Of a DNA stretch of 11,943 bases, positions 1-8,781 are shown piece after piece. The stretch covers positions 1 to 11,943 of the forward strand of contig JAKCDN010000050.1 of NCBI GenBank assembly GCA_021841795.1, written 5' to 3'. Source of the stretch: Acidobacteriota bacterium. GTDB lineage: Bacteria; Acidobacteriota; Terriglobia; Terriglobales; Acidobacteriaceae. The notes under the pieces are model-generated. The model was not told the origin of the DNA, did not search any database, and saw nothing but the letters and a program-made list of their open reading frames with translations. The stretch's first letter is position 1. Each line of letters starts with the position of its first letter. Position numbers and translations under genes: made by a program.

Positions 1-95
1 GTCCACTCGACGATGCCGTAGCCGAGAATCAACGCGCCATAGATGACGAGCAGGACACCGATGAAGAACCAGATTGGAATTCCCGAACCATGCAT
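1..95 (-). CDS. Small membrane protein, 5' part only (runs off the left edge)
   Basis: The first 31 codons of a minus-strand gene lie in the window, starting at the ATG at 95 and still open at base 1. The peptide begins MHGSGIPIWFFIGVLLVIYG and continues as one long hydrophobic stretch (about residues 7-27) ending in an aromatic and acidic motif (YGIVEW), so it reads as a single-pass membrane protein. A purine-rich stretch, GAGAAGGAAAAA, precedes the ATG and can serve as ribosome binding site. The other nearby ATG (91) is closed by a stop within about 20 codons, which favours 95. The gene begins 56 bp after the symporter stop on the same strand, so the two are probably co-transcribed. Short proteins of this kind beside such symporters are familiar from Acidobacteria, but this is recollection. 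Its function is unknown. Confidence 0.6.
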   Translation of the reverse strand, partial: MHGSGIPIWFFIGVLLVIYGALILGYGIVEW

Positions 96-151
96 AGGTT
101 TTTCCTTCTCTCTCACGAACGGATGCGCGGACCGCGCGCATCGCATGCCTC

Positions 152-2032
152 TTACCAGAACAAGATGTTGAGGACGGCGAAGACGGCGACGGCGATAACC
201 GCCCACAACCACTCGCGCTTGTACCACGGCGCGGGCTCTTCGGCGGGCAGTTTGGTAGCGCCGTAGACGAGGCCCTCGAGCTCGGCCTCAGGGCGCGGCC
301 TGCCGCACAGGCTTACGATCACGATGACGGCGGCGCTGAAGAGGAAGGCCCAACCGGCGCGAAAGACATTTTCGGCCATAGGCCTGGCAGCGTCGGAGAG
401 GGCGACGTACTTGAGATTCGCGGGGTTGAACTTAACCCAGAGGAACAGGCCGCCCGAAAAGACGATGCCGGAGAGCAGTCCGAGGAAGCCGGCCAGGCGG
501 GTGGCGCGCTTCCAGAACATGCCGAAGAGGATGGCGGCCAGAAGAGGGGCGACGAAGATGGAGAAGAGAGCCTGGACGTAATCCATGATGCCGTGGAACT
601 GCTGCACGAGGTAGGCGGCGCCGATGGAGACGAGGACGCCGATGATGATGGAGAGCCTGCCCACGAGGACGTAGTGGCTGTCGGTTGCGTTTTTGTTGAT
701 GAGGGGGCGGTAGATGTCGTAGGTCCAGACGGTGGAGAAGGCGCTGACGTTGCCGGCCATTCCGCTCATGAAGCCGGCGATGAGGGCGGTCATGCCGAGG
801 CCGAGGAGACCGGGCCCCATGTAGCGCACCATCATGAGGGGCAGGGCCTGATTGTAGGTATGCAGTTCAGCGCCAGGCGCGCCGCTGAGGATCTTCTGCT
901 GGTAGGCGGGAGCGAGGTTGGTTCTGGCCATGGCGGCCGAGCAGGCCGACGCATCATCGAGCTGACCGTTCACAGTGGAGCAGGCGGCAACGACATCTTC
1001 GCCGACGAGCTGGCGGCGGCTGCCGTCGGAGTTCTGCAGGAGCACGAGCCCGAGGAGGCCGGGAAGGATGACGATAAAAGGCGTCGCCATTTTGAAGAAC
1101 GATCCGATGATGGGAGCCATGCGGGCGGCGCGCAGATTGTGGGCGGCGAGCACGCGCTGCACGACGAGAAAGTCGGTGGTCCAGTAGCCGAAGCTGATGA
1201 CGAAACCGAGGCCGAAGACGATGCCGGTCCAGTGCACGCCCATGGGATTGGCGGAAAAGCTGCCGGTATCGCGCCACAGGTGGAAGTAGCTGTCGGTGCC
1301 GAGGTTGGCGAGGATGCGGGCTTTCAGCCCGTTCCATCCGCCGGCCTGGACGAGTCCGAGGATGGGAACCAGCAGCGCCCCTCCCCAGATGAGCACGAAC
1401 TGGAGAACCTCATTGAAGATGGCGGAGCGCAGCCCGCCGAGGCCGACATAGACGGCGACGGCCACGGAAGAGACGATGATGGAGAAGTTGAGATCCCAGC
1501 CCAGGACGACCTTCATGACGACGGCCATGGCGAACATGTTGACGCCGCTCATGAGGATCATTTCCAGCGCGAAGGCGATGGCGGCGACGCTGCGGGCGTG
1601 CTCGCCGTAGCGCAGGTTGAGGTAGCCGGGGACGGAGTGGGTCTTGGAGACGTAATAGAACGGCATCATCATCAGGCCGAGGAAGAGCATGGCGGGGATG
1701 GCGCCGATCCAGTACCAGTGAGTGGCGAGGATGCCGTATTGATAGGCGGAGCCGGCCCAGCCCATGAGCTCGAGGGAGCCGAGATTGGCGCTGACAAAGC
1801 TGAGGCCGGCGATCCAGGCGGTCATTTCGCGGCCGGCCATGAAGAACTCTTCGCTGGTGTTGGAGCGGCCCTTGAGATAGAAGCCGATCCAGAGCACCAT
1901 GGCGAAGTAGATGACGATGACGGCGACGTCGAGGGCGCGCAGATGGGCGAGGGGTTGTGCGCTGAAGAGGAGCAAGGCCGGCTTGAAGCCGGGGAGCGGG
2001 GCGGCGAAGGCGCGAGAGAGCAAAGCGTACAT
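152..2032 (-). CDS. Sodium:solute symporter (SSS family)
   Basis: A polytopic inner-membrane transporter of the SSS/SGLT superfamily, which couples inward Na+ flow to uptake of a sugar, amino acid or similar solute. The substrate cannot be told from sequence. Family marks are the GRSNTSEEFFMAGREM segment after the first core helix, the GLGGLRSAIFNEVLQ segment in the middle, and about 13-14 hydrophobic helices ending in a final C-terminal helix (WLWAVIAVAVFAVLNILFW). The ORF extends to an ATG at 2080 (642 aa). I prefer the ATG at 2032 (626 aa) because AAGGTGA lies five bases before it and because the predicted transcript begins at about 2083, leaving almost no leader for 2080. A roughly 60-residue loop (about 333-392 in the 626-aa numbering) contains two cysteines (351, 364) and is probably extracytoplasmic. 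The small membrane protein gene follows 56 bp downstream. Family assignment is firm; start and substrate are uncertain. Confidence 0.93.
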   Translation of the reverse strand: MYALLSRAFAAPLPGFKPALLLFSAQPLAHLRALDVAVIVIYFAMVLWIGFYLKGRSNTSEEFFMAGREMTAWIAGLSFVSANLGSLELMGWAGSAYQYGILATHWYWIGAIPAMLFLGLMMMPFYYVSKTHSVPGYLNLRYGEHARSVAAIAFALEMILMSGVNMFAMAVVMKVVLGWDLNFSIIVSSVAVAVYVGLGGLRSAIFNEVLQFVLIWGGALLVPILGLVQAGGWNGLKARILANLGTDSYFHLWRDTGSFSANPMGVHWTGIVFGLGFVISFGYWTTDFLVVQRVLAAHNLRAARMAPIIGSFFKMATPFIVILPGLLGLVLLQNSDGSRRQLVGEDVVAACSTVNGQLDDASACSAAMARTNLAPAYQQKILSGAPGAELHTYNQALPLMMVRYMGPGLLGLGMTALIAGFMSGMAGNVSAFSTVWTYDIYRPLINKNATDSHYVLVGRLSIIIGVLVSIGAAYLVQQFHGIMDYVQALFSIFVAPLLAAILFGMFWKRATRLAGFLGLLSGIVFSGGLFLWVKFNPANLKYVALSDAARPMAENVFRAGWAFLFSAAVIVIVSLCGRPRPEAELEGLVYGATKLPAEEPAPWYKREWLWAVIAVAVFAVLNILFW

Positions 2033-2088
2033 GAGCGTCACCTTGGGCGGCGAGAGTGCGAATGCGGGGGCGAAAGACATCCGCCCTT

Positions 2089-2126
2089 AAGTAAATTGCT
2101 TTACTCGCACACCTGTCAAGAGTAAA
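2089..2126. promoter_or_regulatory. Operator-like array of AGTAAA/TTTACT half-sites over the symporter promoter
   Basis: Three copies of the hexamer AGTAAA, in alternating orientation, lie at 2090-2095, 2100-2105 (as TTTACT) and 2121-2126. The first pair forms a palindrome with a 4-bp centre. The second pair forms perfect 7-bp arms (TTTACTC/GAGTAAA) around 13 bp. Centre-to-centre distances are 10 and 21 bp, one and two helical turns. The array overlaps the -10 and flanks the -35, a position that suits a repressor. The regulator is not identifiable from the window. Confidence 0.45.
2090..2119 (-). promoter_or_regulatory. Sigma70-type promoter of the symporter gene
   Basis: On the minus strand a perfect TTGACA (2119-2114) is followed after 18 bp by TTTACT (2095-2090), a 4/6 match to TATAAT. 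Transcription would begin at about 2083. This gives a leader of about 50 nt to the ATG at 2032 but only about 3 nt to the ATG at 2080. The call rests on motif matches alone. Confidence 0.6.
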
Positions 2127-2234
2127 TGCGGCCGGCGACGGAGAAATCGGCTGAGCGCGGCGCAGGCCGGGCGAAGGCAGCGGGCAGCGTCGAGGCAGGT
2201 CGCAGGCGGCGCGAGAAAGCGTTTACCCGAAAAA

Positions 2235-2243
2235 ATTGTACCA
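2235..2243 (-). promoter_or_regulatory. Possible second upstream promoter (extended -10)
   Basis: The minus strand reads TGGTACAAT, an extended -10 element (TGn plus a 5/6 match to TATAAT), followed by a run of six T. No acceptable -35 is seen 16-18 bp upstream. It would give the symporter gene a leader of about 195 nt. The rest of the 271-bp gap between the symporter start and the beta-propeller stop (2033-2303) shows no clear terminator or gene. Confidence 0.2.
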
Positions 2244-2303
2244 TGCGGCGGGATCGAGGCGCGAGATTTCGCGGAGCGGGTCGGCGGGGCGCCACGGGAG
2301 GGG

Positions 2304-3593
2304 TTATTGGCCCACAACCATGATCTGGAAGCTGTCGCGGATGGGATCGAAGCGCAAGGTTCCGATGCCGCCGGGGCGGCTGATATCGGCCCCGTGGAGA
2401 TCGGTGACGAGGTAAACCTGGCCGCTCGACGAATCGACGGCAAGCGTGCGCGCGCGCTCCATGGTGGAGAGATTCTGGATCACGGCGTAGCTGTCGGTAT
2501 TCGCGTCCTGACGGACGATGGTGAGGCTGCCGTAGCCTCCGCCGTTGGCGGAGTAGATGAGGCCGCGATCGGCATCGTAGCCGATGACGTCGTCGCCGGG
2601 CCCGGTGACGAGGGCGGCCACGACCTGCCCGCCCGACGAGTCGAGAACCAGCAACTGCTGATCGTTGCAGGCGGCGAAGATGCGCAGGTCTTTGCCGTCT
2701 ACGGCGAGGCCCTGAGGATGGGCGCAGGAGGACGGAAGGGGGATGGTGTGAAAGAGCCCCGCGGAGCGCTGGATGCCGGACCAGTCAAAGGCGACGGGGG
2801 CATCGGATGCGGCGTCGGCCCGGATCGCAATCTGACGGCGGGCCGCATCGGAGATGCCGGCCGCATTGAGGCCGGCAATGTGCGGAGGAACGATCTCAGA
2901 GTGGACGTTTCCGTTGCGATCGACGCGAGCGGCGATGGCGGAGGCCGCGGTGATGTAGACGTGGCCGTAGGCGTCAGGCTGGGCAAAGCGGAGGTCACCG
3001 TCGAGCATGATGTCGGCAATGAGGGTGTTCCTGAGCGCGTCGATGACGGCGACATGGGACGGCCCGGTGTAGGCGGGAAGGCGGGGATGGGCGGCGTTCG
3101 CGGGCGATGCGTGCGAGGCCGTCTGCGACGGGTCGCCGGGCTCGGCGAGGCTGGCGCCGCAGACGGCAAAGACGAGCCGGTTCTGGGGCTCAAAGGCGAT
3201 GGAGCGGGGCGAGCAGCCGATGGCAACGGTGGCCAGGACGTCGAGGCTTCTGCGATCGAAGACGGCGACCGCATCGGCGGGGCCATCGCTGATATAGCCG
3301 AACGAGCCGGAGTCATCGAGCGCGATGGCGTGGGCCTCACGGAAGCCGGTAATCTCGCCGACCGCCTCGCCGGAATCGACATCCACCACCTGCACGGCGT
3401 GGCCGTGGGCAATGTAGAGCCGCTGGGCCGTGGTGTCCATGGTGAGATAGTCCCAGTTGCCGTTGCCACCGATGGGCCAGGATTTTTTGATGTAGAAAGG
3501 GGAGCTGGGCAGCGCCGTAGCGGTGGGAATGGGAGCCACCTGGGCAGCAAGCGGGAGACAAAGCAGAAGGCAAAACGGCAGAGCTCCGCTCAT
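2304..3593 (-). CDS. Secreted YncE-like beta-propeller protein
   Basis: A 429-aa protein with a short hydrophobic N-terminus (about residues 1-18, ending LPLAAQ) that looks like a signal peptide, although it lacks the usual positive charge. The rest is built from repeats of about 40-50 residues alternating D-S/D-A turns with strand patterns, for example RLYIAHGHAVQVVDVDSG (58-75), SFGYISDGPADAVAVFDRRS (97-116), RLVFAVCG (139-146), LRIFAACNDQQLLVLDSSGG (303-322) and RGLIYSANGGG (343-353). This is the pattern of the YncE/YVTN-type seven-bladed propeller. An Ala/Pro/Ser-rich insert (about 148-175) interrupts one blade. No catalytic residues are evident; such propellers usually bind partners or ligands in the periplasm or outside the cell. 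The ATG is preceded by AAAGGAG nine bases upstream. It lies 53 bp after ftsK with no clear promoter in between, so read-through from ftsK is likely. The role is unknown. Confidence 0.8.
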   Translation of the reverse strand: MSGALPFCLLLCLPLAAQVAPIPTATALPSSPFYIKKSWPIGGNGNWDYLTMDTTAQRLYIAHGHAVQVVDVDSGEAVGEITGFREAHAIALDDSGSFGYISDGPADAVAVFDRRSLDVLATVAIGCSPRSIAFEPQNRLVFAVCGASLAEPGDPSQTASHASPANAAHPRLPAYTGPSHVAVIDALRNTLIADIMLDGDLRFAQPDAYGHVYITAASAIAARVDRNGNVHSEIVPPHIAGLNAAGISDAARRQIAIRADAASDAPVAFDWSGIQRSAGLFHTIPLPSSCAHPQGLAVDGKDLRIFAACNDQQLLVLDSSGGQVVAALVTGPGDDVIGYDADRGLIYSANGGGYGSLTIVRQDANTDSYAVIQNLSTMERARTLAVDSSSGQVYLVTDLHGADISRPGGIGTLRFDPIRDSFQIMVVGQ

Positions 3594-3646
3594 GGCGCGC
3601 GGCTCCTTTACGTGATTGGACGTACAGGATTGGATTATTGCTCACA

Positions 3647-6289
<2,643 letters not shown>

Positions 6290-6398
6290 GAATAAGGGCG
6301 GCGCCGCGCACCGGCAACCGCGCGATACGGAGCAGCGGCCGGGGAGCCGGCAAAACGTCCCAGAGCAACTTTCATTATCGGCTTTCGGGCAAGCGGAA

Positions 6399-6417
6399 CC
6401 GGTCCCGTGGGGACCGG
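6399..6417 (-). other. Perfect 8-bp hairpin between uppP and ftsK
   Basis: CCGGTCCC-GTG-GGGACCGG forms 8-bp arms with a 3-nt loop in the 170-bp gap between the uppP stop and the ftsK start. In the minus-strand RNA it is not followed by a U tract, so it is not a standard intrinsic terminator. It may limit read-through, stabilise the uppP 3' end or be a protein site. No strong -35/-10 pair for ftsK was found in the gap; GATAAT at about 6379-6374 lacks a matching -35. Confidence 0.45.
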
Positions 6418-6459
6418 GGGGAATCACCTTAACCACTCCCTTGCCGGACGGGCACAGGC

Positions 6460-7374
6460 TCAGGCGCCGATGAACCTGGCGCCCCAGATGAGCAGGGCGA
6501 TGCCGAAGAGGATGCGGTAAATGGCGAAGATAGTGAAACCGTGGCGGCGAACCCAGGCCAGGAACCACTCGACCACGCCGAGGGCAACGATGAAGGAAAC
6601 GACGGTGCCGATGAGGAGAACGATCCAGCGCTCGGAGTTCATGACCACGTGGGGCGCGATGACGCCGGCAGTATTGTGGGGGTGAACCTCTTTGAGGAGA
6701 TCCCAACCGGTGGCAGCGATCATGGTGGGGATCGAGAGCAGAAAGCTGAACTCGAGGGACGAGGGGCGATCGAGCCCGGCCAACTGGCCGGCGGCGATGG
6801 TGGACATGGAGCGCGAGGTGCCGGGGAAGACGGCCGAGAGGGTCTGGCAGAGGCCGATCCAGACGGCCTGGGGCAGCGAGATCTCTTCAACGTGGGTGGT
6901 TCGGGGCTCGACGCGATCGCTCCAGGCGTCGACGGCCCACATGACGATGCCGCCGATGAGCAGCGCGAAGGCCATGGCGTCAAGGCTGCCCAGGTTTTTC
7001 TCGCTCCACTTGCGCAGCAGCAGCGCGGGCGCAGAGGTGAAGGCGAAGGCGACGATGGTGAGCGAGATGGGATGGGTAAGCCAGTTGCGGTCGCCGCGGT
7101 CGCCCTGGGGGAAGGTGCGCAGAAAGCCGACGATGCGTTCGAGGAAGAGCAGGCAAAGGGCGAGGATGGCGCCGACCTGGATGACGATGGTGTACATCTC
7201 CCAGTATTTAACGTCCTGGAGACAGGCCGCGTTGGCGGCAAGACAGGCGCTCTTGTCGAGAGGAAGCTTCATGAGCGCTTCGGCAATGCGCAGGTGCGCG
7301 GTTGAGCTGACCGGCAAAAATTCGGTCAGTCCCTCGACAATTCCCAACAGAACAGACAACAGGTAGGGATTCAA
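6460..7374 (-). CDS. uppP: Undecaprenyl-diphosphatase (UppP/BacA)
   Basis: An integral membrane phosphatase that removes one phosphate from undecaprenyl diphosphate, regenerating the lipid carrier for peptidoglycan and other surface polymers. In the family, high dosage gives bacitracin resistance. The two signature regions are present: EGLTEFLPVSSTAHL (E14, E18, H27) and PGTSRSMST (184-192, with R188). The protein has 304 residues, longer than the usual roughly 270, partly through an insert after the first motif (about 36-56) holding two cysteines (C44, C51). It has about eight hydrophobic segments. The start is TTG at 7374: AGGAG lies five bases upstream and the N-terminus MNPYLLSVLLGIVEG matches the family. 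No suitable ATG exists nearby. It is followed by ftsK on the same strand. Identification is very secure. Confidence 0.96.
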   Translation of the reverse strand: MNPYLLSVLLGIVEGLTEFLPVSSTAHLRIAEALMKLPLDKSACLAANAACLQDVKYWEMYTIVIQVGAILALCLLFLERIVGFLRTFPQGDRGDRNWLTHPISLTIVAFAFTSAPALLLRKWSEKNLGSLDAMAFALLIGGIVMWAVDAWSDRVEPRTTHVEEISLPQAVWIGLCQTLSAVFPGTSRSMSTIAAGQLAGLDRPSSLEFSFLLSIPTMIAATGWDLLKEVHPHNTAGVIAPHVVMNSERWIVLLIGTVVSFIVALGVVEWFLAWVRRHGFTIFAIYRILFGIALLIWGARFIGA

Positions 7375-7711
7375 GCAAGCTCCTGAATTTCGTCAACTGC
7401 GGATCGCTCGGCGCAGGTGCAGCGCGGCCGGCGATACAGATTCAAGGTCAAGGGGGCACGACCGGAGTCGGGCCGAGAACATCCATTCGTTTGTGGAACC
7501 TAACAGAATACCGAAAAGCCGTGAAAAGCGACGGGGCCCAGGGCAAACAACCGCCGGAGGGCAGGCGCTCATGCCGAGTGCGCTCCGCAAACGGGGCGGC
7601 GGAGACCGTGCCCTGGATGCGAAGCCCCTGGGCGCAAGACTCCGGCAAGCCTGCGGCCGGAAGGAGCGTATTGACAGCACACGGGAATATCCCGCCGGAG
7701 CGGCAGGCAGG
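7375..7711. other. Gene-free stretch upstream of uppP
   Basis: Short ORFs on both strands here have arginine-, proline- or serine-rich products with no family resemblance and no ribosome binding sites, so I treat it as intergenic. No tRNA, riboswitch or convincing -35/-10 pair for uppP was recognised. Two small elements stand out: a direct repeat of GAAAAGC (7513-7519 and 7523-7529, 10-bp period) and an odd palindrome CGGGA-ATA-TCCCG (7682-7694). The uppP promoter is expected here but could not be placed. Confidence 0.4.
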
Positions 7712-7729
7712 GGAAAACCGCAAGCGGCT
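7712..7729 (-). terminator. Weak intrinsic terminator after the SH3b/TPR-like gene
   Basis: The minus-strand RNA reads AGCCG-CUUG-CGGUUUU at the stop codon of the upstream gene. This gives a short stem (five pairs, one of them G-U) capped by a stable CUUG tetraloop and running into four U. The stem is short, so termination may be partial. Confidence 0.35.
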
Positions 7730-8754
7730 CACTCCCTGTCGATGCCGAAGACAGGCACACCCTCATCCAATTTGTACACCAGCGCACCCGCTCTGTAGGA
7801 GTAGTCGGAGTCAGGAAAGTGCGTCTTCATCTGACCGGCGATGGTGCGCGCCTGATCGCGGGCCTCGGCGCTCTTGCGGTCGTCGCGATCGGCGGTAAAC
7901 ATGTTCGCGAGCACGGCGAGGCGGTAGACGGCATTGTAGAGAGCCAGAGGGGTGCGCGGGCCATCGGGATACTGATCGGCATAGCGGATGTAGATTCCGG
8001 CTTCCTGCGCGGGGCACTGCTCGGAGCCCTGCCATTCGCCGCAGAGCTTGTTGTCGATGAGGTCAAAGGCGGCCAGGGCGGCCCATTTGGTGCCGGGATA
8101 GTACTTGACCACCTTGCGGAGGGCATCTTCATCCATCTGCCGGCGAAAGGCCGGATCCCGCTCATGGGACGAGGGAAGGGTGGCAATGTCGGCGCGCTGG
8201 ATCTGCCACTCGATGTCGGCGGCGCGCCAGGCGGCCTGGGGAACGAGGGGCGATTTGGGAAACATTTCAGTAATACGCCGGTAGAGCAGGCGGGCGCTTT
8301 GCGCTGCATTGACGGGTCCGCGGGGATCAGAGGCGGCCGCCTCCTGATTGGCGGCCGCGCCGAGGAGGATGGCATCGCCGTTGGGGGTGGTTTCCTCGAC
8401 GACCCCCCTGGCCTCGATCCAGCCGGAGATGGGCGGCGCAGATTGATTGCCGCCGACCAGAGGCTCGTCCTTGTCGTCGTGCATCTCCTCGATGTCGGTA
8501 TTGGCGTAGACGCGCAACCAGGAACCGCTCTTTTCCGCGACGACCAGCTCGCGGCCGATTTGCACCTTGTCGACCTTCTGGGCGCTGGTGGAGGGTGTGA
8601 TGTAGAGCCAGGTGGCGCGGAGGCAGGTGGCGCGGGGGCCGGCCATAGGCTTGACGAGCTGGGGCTGGGCGAAGACGACCTGCTCCACCGCCGCGGCAGA
8701 GGCCAGCACAAGCAGGAAGAACAGGAAGCGAGAGGCGGCAACGGAGGACTTCAT
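7729..8754 (-). CDS. Exported protein with SH3b domain and TPR-like helical region
   Basis: A 341-aa protein of unknown function. A basic start and hydrophobic stretch (about residues 1-29, ending VVFAQ) form a probable signal peptide; there is no lipobox cysteine. A bacterial SH3-like domain follows (about 43-118): CLRATWLYITPSTSAQKVDK, then GRELVVAEKSGSWLRVYA and, after an acidic loop, SGWIEARGVV. SH3b domains often bind peptidoglycan or peptides. The C-terminal half is helical with spaced F/Y-P-x-S/G/T turns (MFPKSP, YYPGTK, QYPDGP, HFPDSD), the pattern of TPR-like repeats in BamD- or CpoB-type envelope proteins. The start is the ATG at 8754; the ORF reaches a TTG at 8763, and neither has a strong ribosome binding site (AGGA is 11 bases before the ATG). 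It begins 27 bp after the PLP-enzyme gene and is likely co-transcribed. A periplasmic cell-wall or outer-membrane role is inferred. Confidence 0.75.
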   Translation of the reverse strand: MKSSVAASRFLFFLLVLASAAAVEQVVFAQPQLVKPMAGPRATCLRATWLYITPSTSAQKVDKVQIGRELVVAEKSGSWLRVYANTDIEEMHDDKDEPLVGGNQSAPPISGWIEARGVVEETTPNGDAILLGAAANQEAAASDPRGPVNAAQSARLLYRRITEMFPKSPLVPQAAWRAADIEWQIQRADIATLPSSHERDPAFRRQMDEDALRKVVKYYPGTKWAALAAFDLIDNKLCGEWQGSEQCPAQEAGIYIRYADQYPDGPRTPLALYNAVYRLAVLANMFTADRDDRKSAEARDQARTIAGQMKTHFPDSDYSYRAGALVYKLDEGVPVFGIDRE

Positions 8755-8781
8755 GGCAGGCAAAATCCTACACCAACGACG

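Noticed and set aside
593..2125. Plus-strand ORF of 510 codons opposite the symporter
   Set aside because: Product is dominated by Glu, Asp, His and Gly with no domain; it is the antisense shadow of a clear membrane transporter.
2228..2243. T6 run on the minus strand as a terminator of the beta-propeller gene
   Set aside because: No GC-rich stem immediately precedes the T run; the adjacent sequence fits an extended -10 better.
6290..6706. N-terminal part of the 1019-codon ORF reading into ftsK from within uppP
   Set aside because: The part overlapping uppP is Arg/His/Pro-rich and non-conserved. The recognisable FtsK protein begins at the ATG at 6289.
7560..7680. Possible structured RNA (6S- or riboswitch-like) in the uppP upstream gap
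   Set aside because: A short segment resembles part of known RNAs by eye, but no closing stem or diagnostic conserved core could be drawn.
7671..7699. Plus-strand TTGACA at 7671-7676 as a promoter
   Set aside because: No -10 hexamer follows at 16-18 bp, and transcription would run antisense into the SH3b gene.
7448..7732. Minus- and plus-strand ORFs of about 95-135 codons in the gap upstream of uppP
   Set aside because: Compositions are Arg/Ser/Pro-rich, no ribosome binding site is seen, the frames overlap each other on both strands and no family is recognised.
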